A DNA stretch of 64,000 bases from Methylotenera mobilis JLW8 (lineage in GTDB: Bacteria; Pseudomonadota; Gammaproteobacteria; Burkholderiales; Methylophilaceae), in assembly GCF_000023705.1 (NCBI RefSeq), contig NC_012968.1, positions 1,674,001 to 1,738,000 on the forward strand. Direction: 5' to 3'. The notes under the pieces were generated by a model that saw only the letters and a program-made list of their open reading frames with translations, was not told the DNA's origin and searched no databases. The position numbers and the translations under genes were made by a program. Position 1 is the first letter of the stretch. Every line of letters begins with the position of its first letter. Below, piece after piece: positions 9,626-18,832 of the stretch.

Positions 9626-10869
9626 GCTTTTGCTCCATCTAATTTTGATTCATGCTTTTTTCTGTAATTCTCTAAGAACCTGGCAATACGTTTAATCGCC
9701 TCGGTCAAATCATCCACATTCGGTAAGAACACCACGCGGAAGTGATCTGGCGTCTTCCAATTAAAACCAGTACCTTGCACTAAAAGCACTTTTTCTTCTA
9801 ACAACAAGTCCAGAATGAATTTTTGGTCATCCTCAATCGGATACACTTTTGGATCTAACTTTGGAAACAAATACATCGCTGCTTGTGGCTTGGTACAAGT
9901 CACGCCGGGAATTGCGGTAAGCAACTCATAAGCAACATCACGCTGTTTGCACAAGCGACCTTCTGGCGCGACTAAATCATCAATACTTTGGTAACCACCT
10001 AAAGCAGTTTGTATCGCTAACTGACCAGGCACGTTGGCACACAAACGCATTGAAGCCAGCATATTCAGGCCTTCTATGTAATCTTGCGCATGTTTTTTCT
10101 CACCGCTTAAAATCATCCAGCCTGCGCGATAGCCGCAAGTACGGTAATTTTTTGATAGGCCGTTGAATGTCACAAACAGCACATCATCAGCAAGTGACGC
10201 AATCGAGGTATGCTCATTACCATCGTATAAAACTTTATCGTAGATTTCATCTGCAAAAATGACTAAGCCATGGTGGCGGGCAATTTCCACAATACCCTCT
10301 AAAATCTCACGCGGGTATAGCGCACCGGTAGGATTGTTAGGGTTAATCACCACAATGCCGCGCGTATTAGCCGTGATTTTTGACTCGATATCCTTGAGAT
10401 TAGGCATCCAGCCAGATTCTTCATCACACAGATAGTGACGTGCCGTACCGCCTGCCAAGGTAACCGCAGCCGTCCATAATGGATAGTCTGGCATTGGTAC
10501 CAAAATCTGGTCACCATTATTTAACAAGCCCTGCATCGACATCACAATCAGCTCAGACACACCGTTACCAATAAAGATATCATCAACAGTCACGCCTTTG
10601 ATATGTTTACTTTGCGTGTAATGCATGATGGATTTGCGTGGCTCAAACAGGCCTTTACTATCGGTATAGCCACCAGCTTTGGCCATGTTACGAATCACAT
10701 CCTGTTGAATCTCTTCAGGCACTTCAAACCCGAACGAGGCAGGATTACCAATATTAAGCTTGATGATATGATGGCCGTCTTCTTCCATCTCGCGCGCACG
10801 CTGGAGCACGGGGCCGCGAATGTCGTAACAGACATTGTTAAGTTTATTAGATTTATGTAAAGGCTGCAT
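9622..10869 (-). CDS. alaA: Alanine-synthesising aminotransferase (AlaA family)
   Basis: PLP-dependent class I aminotransferase, by family making alanine from pyruvate and glutamate. The 415 residues align along their length with E. coli AlaA as I remember it: SNKLNNVCYDIRGPV at the start, NPNNPTGA (about 177), the PLP aspartate in FADEIYDKVLYD and the Schiff-base lysine in NGLSKNYR (about 240). First gene of the alaA-hom-thrC unit on the minus strand; divergent from the Mth938-like gene at 10978. Exact substrate is inferred from the family. Confidence 0.9.
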   Translation of the reverse strand: MQPLHKSNKLNNVCYDIRGPVLQRAREMEEDGHHIIKLNIGNPASFGFEVPEEIQQDVIRNMAKAGGYTDSKGLFEPRKSIMHYTQSKHIKGVTVDDIFIGNGVSELIVMSMQGLLNNGDQILVPMPDYPLWTAAVTLAGGTARHYLCDEESGWMPNLKDIESKITANTRGIVVINPNNPTGALYPREILEGIVEIARHHGLVIFADEIYDKVLYDGNEHTSIASLADDVLFVTFNGLSKNYRTCGYRAGWMILSGEKKHAQDYIEGLNMLASMRLCANVPGQLAIQTALGGYQSIDDLVAPEGRLCKQRDVAYELLTAIPGVTCTKPQAAMYLFPKLDPKVYPIEDDQKFILDLLLEEKVLLVQGTGFNWKTPDHFRVVFLPNVDDLTEAIKRIARFLENYRKKHESKLDGAKA

Positions 10870-10977
10870 AATGCGTGAATTCGTGCTTAAAAAAGCTTAT
10901 TAGTGAAAGGCATTAGTTTACATTAGAATGAGGCTTACGTTCAATTAAGCCTCAGAGATTAAAGGCAAAAATCCACA

Positions 10978-11346
10978 ATGAAGTTACATTTAACTACCGC
11001 TGAAAATAACAACCTGATTACAGCTTATGGCGAAAGCTATATAGAGGTAAACAAACAACGTTATGCGCAAAACTTGATTGTGATGCCACAGTCGATTGTG
11101 ACGGATTGGCAGGTGCAGAATGTCAGCACTTTGCAGAATGAACATTTTCAGGAAATAATCAAATTAAAACCAGAGGTTGTATTACTAGGCACAGGTGCCA
11201 CGCATGTATTTGTACATCCCAAAAACTATCAATTACTGACCGAACATGGCATTGCTCTTGAATGTATGACCACCGCTGCCGCATGCCGCACCTACAATAT
11301 ATTAATGAGCGAAGGTCGCTTGGTGGCCGCAGCACTGATACTGTAA
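10978..11346 (+). CDS. Mth938-like (DUF498) domain protein
   Basis: A 122-residue protein of the Mth938/NDUFAF3-like family, whose bacterial members have no settled role. Recognised by the fold-typical pattern VVLLGTGATHVFVHPKN (about residues 63-79) and the conserved MTTAAACRTYNIL near 98. The start ATG is 108 bases from the divergent alaA start. No signal peptide or membrane segment, so cytoplasmic. This family often sits next to alaA-hom in betaproteobacteria, which is context and not evidence of function. Confidence 0.82.
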   Translation: MKLHLTTAENNNLITAYGESYIEVNKQRYAQNLIVMPQSIVTDWQVQNVSTLQNEHFQEIIKLKPEVVLLGTGATHVFVHPKNYQLLTEHGIALECMTTAAACRTYNILMSEGRLVAAALIL

Positions 11347-11403
11347 CTGCACTACAACTTGGCAAGCATGCGGCTAAACGCTAGCTAACCAAGCCCGTAA
11401 CCG

Positions 11404-11715
11404 CTAACTTTTAATCACAGACCTCAACACCGCACTTAACACCCCGGGGTACTTCCCCTCTACCTCTTCCAGCCTTAATGAGTTCATGTGCTCAGTTCCC
11501 TCAATCAGGGTCTCTACTAGACCTGCACTGCGCAGAATTTTGAAATGATGCGACATACTGGATTTAGGACGATTCAGATTAATTTCGCCGCACGTTAACT
11601 TTTTACCTGCCTGTGCAAGCATTAGCACAATTTCCAGACGCGTTGGGTCAGCCAACGCATACATGATGTCCGTTAACTCCACTTGCTCTATTGTTGGATG
11701 CTTGATTTGCCGCAT
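11404..11715 (-). CDS. ArsR-family winged-helix repressor
   Basis: A 103-residue regulator with the ArsR/SmtB core: ALADPTRLEIVLML (about 22-35), the recognition helix in NRPKSSMSHHFKIL (about 48-61) and the wing around VETLIEGTEHMNSLR. No metal-binding CxCxC or paired cysteines are seen, so a small-molecule or redox signal is more likely than a metal. It is divergent from an Old Yellow Enzyme gene, with a perfect 12-bp palindrome between them. This makes autoregulation and repression of the flavoenzyme the obvious model. Confidence 0.87.
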   Translation of the reverse strand: MRQIKHPTIEQVELTDIMYALADPTRLEIVLMLAQAGKKLTCGEINLNRPKSSMSHHFKILRSAGLVETLIEGTEHMNSLRLEEVEGKYPGVLSAVLRSVIKS

Positions 11716-11744
11716 GCATTTAATTTAACACAACTCTTTACAAT

Positions 11745-11778
11745 ATTCTATAGTTCTATTATATTCGAACTATAGAAT
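11745..11778. promoter_or_regulatory. Palindromic operator between arsR and the Old Yellow Enzyme gene
   Basis: ATTCTATAGTTC (11745-11756) and GAACTATAGAAT (11767-11778) are exact inverted copies separated by 10 bases, centred between the two divergent starts. Size and position suit an ArsR-type dimer site covering both promoters. Confidence 0.7.
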
Positions 11779-11809
11779 TAAATATTACATGCCAACGCAA
11801 AGGATTATC

Positions 11810-12916
11810 ATGAACGACTTATTTACACCCTATCAACTGAAAGACGTCACATTAAAAAACCGGATCGCTATTCCACCTATGTGCCAATACATGGCCGATG
11901 ATGGTTTAGCTAACGACTGGCACAAAGTACATTACACAAGCTTAGCGCGTGGCGGCAGTGGCTTGGTGATAGTAGAGGCGACTGCGGTAGCACCTGAAGG
12001 ACGCATCACCCCACACTGCCTAGGAATCTGGAACGATGAGCAAGCTGAACAGTTACGCGAAATTGCAGCTGCAATTAAAGCCGCTGGTGCGGTTCCTGGT
12101 ATTCAGATTGCGCATGCCGGCCGCAAAGCCAGCGCGAATGTGCCATGGGAAGGTGATGACCATATTCCCGCAGACCATCCAGATGCGTGGCCAACCATCG
12201 CACCATCAGCGATTGCATTTGGTGGCGACCTCGCACGAGTTCCAAGCGAAATGACGATAGACGATATCAAACGCGTGCAGAATGATTTTGCATTAGCGGC
12301 ACAACGTGCGCTTGATGCAGGCTTTGAATGGCTAGAACTACATCTAGCACATGGTTACATGGGTCAAAGCTTTTTCTCTCCACACTCCAACAAGAGAACC
12401 GATGAGTATGGCGGCAGCTACGAGAACAGAGCCAGATTCAGCAAAGAGATGATTGCGTCCGTACGAAAAATTTGGCCAGACCATCTGCCATTAACCGCAC
12501 GCTTTGGCGTCTTAGAGTACGATAACAAAGACGAAGAAACACTGAACGAATCCATTCAATTGATTAATGAGTGGAAGCAGATTGGGCTAGACATGCTGAG
12601 TGTTAGTGTCGGCTTTACTATTCCAGAAACAAATATCCCGTGGGGACCTGCATTTTTGGCGCCGATTGCCGAGCGTGTACGCAATGAAACGCAACTACCG
12701 GTTTCATCTGCATGGGGTTTTGGCGCACCCAAGCTTGCTGACCAAGCAGTACGCAATGAACAACTGGATTTAGTAATGATAGGACGCGCGCATTTAGAGA
12801 ACCCCAACTGGTCATATCAAGCAGCTAAAGAGTTAGGTATAGAACAACCGGCTTGGGTGCTACCGCCACCTTACGCACACTGGCTATCAAGATACAGAAG
12901 CCCAACCGCAGAGTAA
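11810..12916 (+). CDS. NADH:flavin oxidoreductase, Old Yellow Enzyme family (YqjM/XenA class)
   Basis: FMN-dependent ene-reductase that reduces activated alkenes or other electrophiles. From the chosen ATG it has 368 residues and starts MNDLFTPYQLKDVTLKNRI. The class marker PMCQYMADDG (with the FMN-modulating Cys), the substrate-binding pair in QIAHAGRKAS and the FMN loop MIGRAHLENPNW are all visible. A start 21 bases upstream (11789) is open, but AAAGGA at 11799-11804 favours 11810. Divergent from an ArsR repressor; probably induced by the electrophile it detoxifies (inference). Confidence 0.92.
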   Translation: MNDLFTPYQLKDVTLKNRIAIPPMCQYMADDGLANDWHKVHYTSLARGGSGLVIVEATAVAPEGRITPHCLGIWNDEQAEQLREIAAAIKAAGAVPGIQIAHAGRKASANVPWEGDDHIPADHPDAWPTIAPSAIAFGGDLARVPSEMTIDDIKRVQNDFALAAQRALDAGFEWLELHLAHGYMGQSFFSPHSNKRTDEYGGSYENRARFSKEMIASVRKIWPDHLPLTARFGVLEYDNKDEETLNESIQLINEWKQIGLDMLSVSVGFTIPETNIPWGPAFLAPIAERVRNETQLPVSSAWGFGAPKLADQAVRNEQLDLVMIGRAHLENPNWSYQAAKELGIEQPAWVLPPPYAHWLSRYRSPTAE

Positions 12917-12929
12917 GCAGAAAATTGGC

Positions 12930-12968
12930 TTGGGTGCAGCCTGTAAATGAATCAAAAGTTGCACCCAA
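12930..12968. terminator. Inverted repeat downstream of the Old Yellow Enzyme gene
   Basis: TTGGGTGCA (12930-12938) and TGCACCCAA (12960-12968) form a perfect 9-bp stem with a 21-base loop, starting 14 bases after the stop and facing the converging lipoprotein gene. No T-run, so terminator status is uncertain. Confidence 0.45.
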
Positions 12969-13101
12969 ACAAGTTTCTATGGAGCATAGTTACTATGGAG
13001 TTAGATTAGAACGCCAAACTAGGTCAAAACATAGCGTTAGTTAAAATCTAAGTCAGTCAAAACTATAGATACTATGATCAGCGATTAGTCCGTAACACTA
13101 G

Positions 13102-13650
13102 CTACTGATAGGGACTTAAGGTGACTTCCAAACCGCGACCCGTTACTTTCAAATCTTTTGGGTAATATTGTGTAGAGCCAACCTTGAGTGCATCAGGCTT
13201 AACCGTATAAAGATTAAGACCATTCAATAGCTGGCTACCTAACATTTTTGCGATACCACCCATTGCGTCACTGTATTTAGACTCGACACCATCAATCAAG
13301 AAGTCATCAACGGCCACATCATTCAGGACTACAGAGTTGGTAATGGAATCCAGTTGTAAGTTGCCAGAGATAGCAAGTTTACCAGCCATCTTTTTGCCAC
13401 TAATTTGATTCAACAACTGCGTATCAAATTTTGTATACATACGACCGGTTGCATCATCAAACCTTACATTGGCATTGCTTAAACTAAGATCAAACACCTT
13501 AAGCAAAGAAATAGGGATCACCAGCTTTTCATTTAGCTTAGATTGGATTTGTTGCTGGGAGATATAAACGGTGTGATTGGAGAAACCTGCACAGCCAAAC
13601 AAGAAAAGGATGGGAAATATGAGACCCAAGAATTTCGCTTTGATACTCAT
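13102..13650 (-). CDS. DUF1439 lipoprotein (YceB-like)
   Basis: A 182-residue predicted lipoprotein. The signal peptide ends in a lipobox (LFLFGCAG, Cys at about 20). The mature part has the DUF1439 start VYISQQQIQSKLNEKL and a lipid-binding-like beta pattern without catalytic motifs. It lies downstream of fabB by 63 bases on the same strand and may be the last gene of fabA-fabB. Role unknown; family members are thought to act at the envelope. Confidence 0.78.
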   Translation of the reverse strand: MSIKAKFLGLIFPILFLFGCAGFSNHTVYISQQQIQSKLNEKLVIPISLLKVFDLSLSNANVRFDDATGRMYTKFDTQLLNQISGKKMAGKLAISGNLQLDSITNSVVLNDVAVDDFLIDGVESKYSDAMGGIAKMLGSQLLNGLNLYTVKPDALKVGSTQYYPKDLKVTGRGLEVTLSPYQ

Positions 13651-13713
13651 ACTTCCTCACCTAAATAACAAACAGCAATGCACTATAAATTTAATGCATT
13701 ACCAATTAAAGCA

Positions 13714-14946
13714 TTACAGATTTTTTGTTGATAGCGTCAATGTAGCGTTAGTTCCGCCAAAACCAAAACTATTTGATAGCGCCGTTTCAATTTTCACGTT
13801 TTCTATCGCAGTACGTACGATATTCAAACCTTCTGCCGCAGGGTCTAGCGTTTCAATATTGGCAGAAGCTGCGATAAAGTTATTTTCCATCATCAACAAG
13901 GTGTAAATTGCTTCATTCACACCAGCAGCGCCTAAGGCGTGACCAGATAACGACTTAGTAGAAGCAATCGCAGGTTGTTGATTTAAACCGTTTTCACCAA
14001 ACACTTCGCGAATCGCTTCCAACTCTTTCACATCACCCACCGGTGTACTCGTGCCGTGCGTATTGATGTAATCAATTTTCGCATCTACGCCTTCTAAAGC
14101 CAGTTTCATACAACGCACCGCACCTTCGCCTGATGGCGCTACCATATCGTAACCGTCAGAAGTTGCGCCGTAGCCTACTACTTCTGCATAGATTTTTGCA
14201 CCGCGTGCTTTAGCATGCTCATACTCTTCCAGCACCACGATACCACCGCCGCCAGAAATCACAAAACCATCACGGTCAGCATCATAAGTACGTGACGCTT
14301 TATCAGGCGTTTCATTGTACTTGCTGCTTAATGCGCCCATGGCATCAAACATAAACGACAACGTCCAGTGCTCTTCTTCTGCGCCACCTGCAAAAATAAT
14401 ATCCTGCTTACCTAATTGAATTTGCTCAACCCCTGCGCCAATACAGTGTGCGCTAGTAGAGCAAGCTGAGCTAATACCGTAATTAATACCTTTGATTTTT
14501 GCACCGGTAGCTAAGCATGCAGACACGCCGCTCGCCATCGCCTTTGTCACCATATATGGCCCGACACGGCGCACGCCTTTTTCACGGAGTGTATCAACCC
14601 CTTCCAAAATACTTTCATGCGATGCACCACCTGCACCTACAATCAAACCGGTGCGCACATTAGAAACCATTTCTTCAGGTAGCTTTGAATCAGCAATTGC
14701 CTCTTGCATCGCCAACCATGCATAGGCATGGCCTTTAGCCATAAATCGCATCAATTTACGATCAATTAGCTCTTCTACTTTGAGATTCTTGATAGATCCA
14801 GCTACGTGTGAGCGCAAGCCCATAGCAGCGTATTCTGGTTGATAAGTAATCCCCGATTGGCCAGACTTTAAGCTCGCCAACACTTCTGATTTATTGTTGC
14901 CTAAGCTCGAAACAATTCCAAACCCAGTAATAACGACACGACGCAT
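13714..14946 (-). CDS. fabB: 3-oxoacyl-ACP synthase I
   Basis: Elongates acyl chains by condensation with malonyl-ACP and is essential for unsaturated fatty acid synthesis together with FabA. It has 410 residues. The nucleophile is in [12 protein letters not shown] (about residue 161), and the two catalytic histidines are in [11 protein letters not shown] (about 296) and [10 protein letters not shown] (about 331), with the lysine in STKSLSG. It lies 56 bases downstream of fabA. ATG preceded by AAGGAGCACGAA, a strong ribosome site. Confidence 0.96.
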   Translation of the reverse strand: MRRVVITGFGIVSSLGNNKSEVLASLKSGQSGITYQPEYAAMGLRSHVAGSIKNLKVEELIDRKLMRFMAKGHAYAWLAMQEAIADSKLPEEMVSNVRTGLIVGAGGASHESILEGVDTLREKGVRRVGPYMVTKAMASGVSACLATGAKIKGINYGISSACSTSAHCIGAGVEQIQLGKQDIIFAGGAEEEHWTLSFMFDAMGALSSKYNETPDKASRTYDADRDGFVISGGGGIVVLEEYEHAKARGAKIYAEVVGYGATSDGYDMVAPSGEGAVRCMKLALEGVDAKIDYINTHGTSTPVGDVKELEAIREVFGENGLNQQPAIASTKSLSGHALGAAGVNEAIYTLLMMENNFIAASANIETLDPAAEGLNIVRTAIENVKIETALSNSFGFGGTNATLTLSTKNL

Positions 14947-15002
14947 TTCGTGCTCCTTAAAAACTTTTTTATTCTACTTAAAAACTAAAAATTATCTGAA
15001 AA

Positions 15003-15518
15003 CTAGAAATTGTCCGTACGTGTAAATAAACCTACGCGCAAATCTGTTGCTACATAAATTTCACGGCCATCAATTTGCATGGTGGCATCGGCAATACCCA
15101 TCACTAATTTACGCATAATGACGCGTTTTAAATCAATGGTGTAGGTTGCTTTTTTTGCAGTTGGCAACACTTGTCCAGTAAACTTAACTTCACCTGCGCC
15201 TAATGCACGACCGCGACCCGGGCCACCCATCCAACCTAAATAAAAACCAACAAGTTGCCACATTGCATCCAAGCCTAAGCAACCTGGCATGACTGGGTCA
15301 CCGGTAAAGTGACAATCAAAAAACCATAAATTAGGCGTGATATCCAGTTCAGCAATGATTTGACCATTACCATACTTACCACCCTCTTCAGTAATAGAAA
15401 CAATACGATCAAACATCAACATTGGCGGCAATGGCAATTGTGCATTACCCTCACCAAACATTTCACCGCGACCACATTTGAGTAATTCTTCTTTTGTGAA
15501 ACTATTTTGTCTTTGCAT
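15003..15518 (-). CDS. fabA: 3-hydroxydecanoyl-ACP dehydratase/isomerase
   Basis: Dehydrates 3-hydroxydecanoyl-ACP and isomerises the product to the cis-3 enoyl form, the branch to unsaturated fatty acids. It has 171 residues, the standard length. The active-site histidine is in [22 protein letters not shown] (split: [12 protein letters not shown] at about 69-80), with the acidic partner in GLDAMWQ. First gene of fabA-fabB; its promoter should lie in the 286-base spacer shared with mxaR. Confidence 0.97.
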   Translation of the reverse strand: MQRQNSFTKEELLKCGRGEMFGEGNAQLPLPPMLMFDRIVSITEEGGKYGNGQIIAELDITPNLWFFDCHFTGDPVMPGCLGLDAMWQLVGFYLGWMGGPGRGRALGAGEVKFTGQVLPTAKKATYTIDLKRVIMRKLVMGIADATMQIDGREIYVATDLRVGLFTRTDNF

Positions 15519-15711
15519 AATTTTGACTTTGTAAATGAGTTTTTAAACGTCTATTTGAACCCAATCAAGCGATGAATAATCAAGGCACTTGATTCAACTT
15601 TCGCTATTTTCGCTGGAAAACCATTTTTACGAAAGAGATATTCACTTTTTATTGTTATTTTTATTCACTTTTTAACGTTTTCATTTCATATTTAGGATAT
15701 ATTTTAATAAA

Positions 15712-15754
15712 GGGGTATACAGATCTGTTTACCCCTACAAAAAAAACGTTTACC
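15712..15754. promoter_or_regulatory. Operator-like palindrome plus third half-site upstream of mxaR
   Basis: A 24-base palindrome (15712-15735) centred on AGATCT has arms GGGGTATACAG and CTGTTTACCCC with one asymmetric base pair. A further GTTTACC copy at 15748-15754 lies 21 bases (two helical turns) after the GTTTACC of the right arm (15727-15733). It is 70-93 bases before mxaR and about 195 bases from fabA. Looks like a dimeric regulator site; the protein is unknown. Confidence 0.5.
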
Positions 15755-15804
15755 ATGTGTTTTAAGTTCTATTACAACCATTTCAAAAAATACAGGAATT
15801 CTCG

Positions 15805-16821
15805 ATGAGTGATGTTCAACTAGCTGATTGGCGCAACCATGCGCTTACTTTAGAGTCTGAAGTCAATAAAGTTGTGGTTGGCCAACAAACGCCAATTAGA
15901 CTAATTACCACTTCAATTTTCGCCCGTGGTCATGTATTACTTGAAGGTGATGTAGGCGTAGGTAAAACCACGCTACTGCGTGCATTTACTCGCGGAATTG
16001 GCGGCGGCTACCAACGGATTGAAGGCACCATTGACTTAATGCCTAACGACTTGGTATACCACACCTACCTAGGTGAAGACGGTAAACCGCATGTAAGCCC
16101 TGGCCCATTACTGATGTCTGGCGAGAACCTTTCTGTATTCTTCTTTAACGAGATTAACCGCGCACGTCCGCAGGTGCACTCCTTGTTACTGCGCGTGATG
16201 GCTGAGCGCAGTTTGTCTGCTTTCAATACCGAACACTACTTCCCGCACATGATTGTGTTTGCTGACCGCAACCAAGTAGAAAAAGAAGAGACCTTCGAGA
16301 TCCCTTCCGCAGCACGTGACCGCTTTATGATGGAAATCCCAATTGTGGTGCCAAATGATGATGCCATCATGGAAGCGTTGGTGTTTGATACTAAATTCCA
16401 TAACGTAGATGCATTAGTGGACACGGTAAAACCTGATGTACTGCAATTTGACGAACTGAATGCATTCTCCAGTGTGATACAAAATAGCATTGAAGCCAGC
16501 GACACCCTGAAAAGGTATGCCCTAAACCTATGGAAAGCAACCAAAGCACCGCTGGATTACGGTGTGAAAGTTTCTGGCGTCGATATGAATCGCCTTGTGC
16601 TTTCAGGCGCTAGCCCACGCGGCATGAGCATGATGCTGCGCGCAGCTCGTGTAAACGCATGGCTGAACAATCGTAGTGCAGTATTGCCGGATGATATTCA
16701 TGCGGTATTTCACTCTACGATTGCGCATCGCTTGGTATTTAGCCCAGTGTATGAAATGCGTCGTACGGAAATTGCGCGTGAAATGCTATCCGGAATTGTA
16801 AACGCAGTCGCGGCGCCTTAA
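15805..16821 (+). CDS. mxaR: MoxR-family AAA+ ATPase of the methanol dehydrogenase cluster
   Basis: Chaperone-type AAA+ ATPase, by family cooperating with VWA proteins to mature methanol dehydrogenase. The 338 residues contain Walker A GDVGVGKTTLL (about 50-60), Walker B with NEINRA (about 114-119) and sensor/arginine segments in GASPRGMSMMLRAAR. It heads a run of six genes in the order R-S-A-C-K-L known from mxa clusters. The identification as mxaR and not a generic moxR rests on this neighbourhood. The spacer to mxaS is 134 bases, the longest in the cluster. Confidence 0.88.
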   Translation: MSDVQLADWRNHALTLESEVNKVVVGQQTPIRLITTSIFARGHVLLEGDVGVGKTTLLRAFTRGIGGGYQRIEGTIDLMPNDLVYHTYLGEDGKPHVSPGPLLMSGENLSVFFFNEINRARPQVHSLLLRVMAERSLSAFNTEHYFPHMIVFADRNQVEKEETFEIPSAARDRFMMEIPIVVPNDDAIMEALVFDTKFHNVDALVDTVKPDVLQFDELNAFSSVIQNSIEASDTLKRYALNLWKATKAPLDYGVKVSGVDMNRLVLSGASPRGMSMMLRAARVNAWLNNRSAVLPDDIHAVFHSTIAHRLVFSPVYEMRRTEIAREMLSGIVNAVAAP

Positions 16822-16955
16822 ATGAAGCCAAATTTAAGTAACGGCCACTCTAGCAGGTAATAGCCTTGCACCATACCTGCTGGATTTTGCAACCGAGTAT
16901 CAACTCACTGATGTTAAAAGCAACCTAACCTATTGAGTTTCTGTGTTGAATTTTT

Positions 16956-17816
16956 ATGATTGAAAATATTAAATCTTTTGACTATCACATTAGCTGGAGG
17001 TCGCGCGGGCGTCATCCAGGCCGACACCCAAGTACGCAGCGCGGCATGGGCATGGAGTTTCGTGGGCATACTACCCTGCTGTCTTATCCAGACCCGCGTC
17101 GTATTGATATTCGCCAAACCATACGCGATCCGTTAGAGCAAGTGTACGTTCGCTTGTTTAACCAAAAGAGCGCCACCCCGGTTTATGTCATCTGTGATTT
17201 ATCCGGCAGCATGAACTTTGGCGCGAAAAAAAGAAAAATTAAATTAGCCGCCGAGATTGCAGAGTCGATTGCGCAATCCGCCAGCGAGCATCATGACCCG
17301 TTTGGCTTTATCGGCTTTGATGAGAAAGTGCGTGAAGACTGGATTAGCACCACTTCATTCAAGTCTCACCACGCAATCTCTATGGCAGAGTCCTTAAAGG
17401 ATTTTCATCCAGCGCAGGTCAACTGCAACGGCATTACAGAGGTTTACCGCTATTTGCCACGTGAGCGCTCTTTGGTGTTTTTGATTTCAGACTTCCACAT
17501 GCCGAATAGCTTGCTGGAAGGCGCATTATCCAACCTGCTACGCCACCATATCGTCCCCATGGTGCTATGGGATTCAGCCGAGTATAAAAACCTACCAGAA
17601 TTTGGCTTGGTTAATGTTGACGATGCGGAAACTGGAGAAAAACGCACCTTGTTTCTGCGTAAAGAGTTACGTGAAAAAATCGTGCAGTCGTTTGAAAGCA
17701 GACGCAATGAAATTTATGAGTTATTTATGCGCTTCGACATGCCGCCGTTTTATGTAGAGGGTGAGTTCGATGCAGACTCACTCACAGAATACTTTCACCA
17801 ATTTGTAGCCGCTTAA
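16956..17816 (+). CDS. mxaS: MxaS-like DUF58 protein
   Basis: A 286-residue DUF58/VWA-like cytoplasmic protein that normally partners MoxR ATPases. Early segment HISWRSRGRHPGRH, then a MIDAS-like ICDLSGSMNFG (DxSxS, about residue 75) and GFIGFDEKVREDW. Second gene of the mxaRSACKL order. ATG at 16956 has no strong ribosome site (TGTTGAATTTTT precedes), so start is moderately certain. Stop and the following spacer carry a short CACTTAAAA-type duplication. Confidence 0.85.
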   Translation: MIENIKSFDYHISWRSRGRHPGRHPSTQRGMGMEFRGHTTLLSYPDPRRIDIRQTIRDPLEQVYVRLFNQKSATPVYVICDLSGSMNFGAKKRKIKLAAEIAESIAQSASEHHDPFGFIGFDEKVREDWISTTSFKSHHAISMAESLKDFHPAQVNCNGITEVYRYLPRERSLVFLISDFHMPNSLLEGALSNLLRHHIVPMVLWDSAEYKNLPEFGLVNVDDAETGEKRTLFLRKELREKIVQSFESRRNEIYELFMRFDMPPFYVEGEFDADSLTEYFHQFVAA

Positions 17817-17836
17817 AACCACTTAAAAAAATAATC

Positions 17837-18829
17837 ATGACAAAACATTTTAGAGACCTACTACTCGCCGCCATTCTGAGCATTGCCTCGCTGCAGGCAC
17901 TGGCACTTGATAGTCAAAACTTGCCTGATGTGGATGAGGGTGTAGTAAGCATCAGCACCATAGACCCATTTAAGCGGGTTGGATATACCGTTGGCGATGT
18001 GGTTGAAAGAGAAGTCACCCTCACCATCAAAGCACCGTACAAACTGTTAGAAACCTCACTGCCGATTGTAGGCTACGAGAAGCGCTACAGAGGTAAAGTG
18101 ATTGGGATCGAGCTAAAAGAGATTCAGCACAGTAAAGTAGAGCATAAAGATTACGCCACGCATCAACTTAAGCTTGTTTATCAAGTATTTACCAACAGCG
18201 TAGTAGCCAAAAATGCAGCATTGGGCCCGGAATATTTGCAATTAGTGAACACTAAGAATAGCAAACAGTTGGTCAAATATCGTGTGCCTAGCCTGGACAT
18301 TGCGGTATCTCCTATCGCTATTTTTGGCCAGGTTAAAGTAGAAAACAATATGAGCACGTTTCTTGAGCCTTTACTGCTAAAAAATGATCAAGAAAAAACC
18401 AGACTAAAACTCGCGATTGGTGTGCTGGCATTCAGCCTGCTCGCCCTACTTTACATATTTGGCAAGCACGCATGGCTGCCGCGCATGGGCGGTAACTTTG
18501 CCAAAGCTTACCGTGCAATTAAAAAACTGCCACACAACGATGAAGGGCTAAAACAAGCAGTTGCGGCAGTGCATCATGCCTTTAACCAGACGGCACAGGG
18601 TAGCGTGTTTAACGGCAATGTAGATGAATTTCTGGAGAGCCACCCTAACTTCTCGCCTATACGCGCTGAGATTGCACAGTTCTTCGGCCTGTCACGCCAG
18701 GTGTACTTTGAACCTAGTGCAGCACATAGCGTAGGCAGTAACCCCACGCAATGGCTATTAAAATTCACCAAACAATGTCGTGACTGTGAACGTGGCTTGA
18801 TTCCAACAAGCATCGAGGCTGGAGTCTAA
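17837..18829 (+). CDS. mxaA: MxaA, methanol dehydrogenase maturation protein
   Basis: In methylotrophs mxaA is needed for active, Ca-loaded methanol dehydrogenase. The 330-residue protein has an N-terminal signal peptide (cleavage about LQALALD), a periplasmic beta-rich part with FKRVGYTVGDVVEREVTLT, a single membrane helix near 192-210 (LAIGVLAFSLLALLYIFG) and a cytoplasmic tail with CRDCERG. Context (mxaS upstream, mxaC 3 bases downstream) supports the name. Sequence conservation in this family is low, so the call leans on order and topology. Confidence 0.85.
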   Translation: MTKHFRDLLLAAILSIASLQALALDSQNLPDVDEGVVSISTIDPFKRVGYTVGDVVEREVTLTIKAPYKLLETSLPIVGYEKRYRGKVIGIELKEIQHSKVEHKDYATHQLKLVYQVFTNSVVAKNAALGPEYLQLVNTKNSKQLVKYRVPSLDIAVSPIAIFGQVKVENNMSTFLEPLLLKNDQEKTRLKLAIGVLAFSLLALLYIFGKHAWLPRMGGNFAKAYRAIKKLPHNDEGLKQAVAAVHHAFNQTAQGSVFNGNVDEFLESHPNFSPIRAEIAQFFGLSRQVYFEPSAAHSVGSNPTQWLLKFTKQCRDCERGLIPTSIEAGV

Positions 18830-18832
18830 ACC

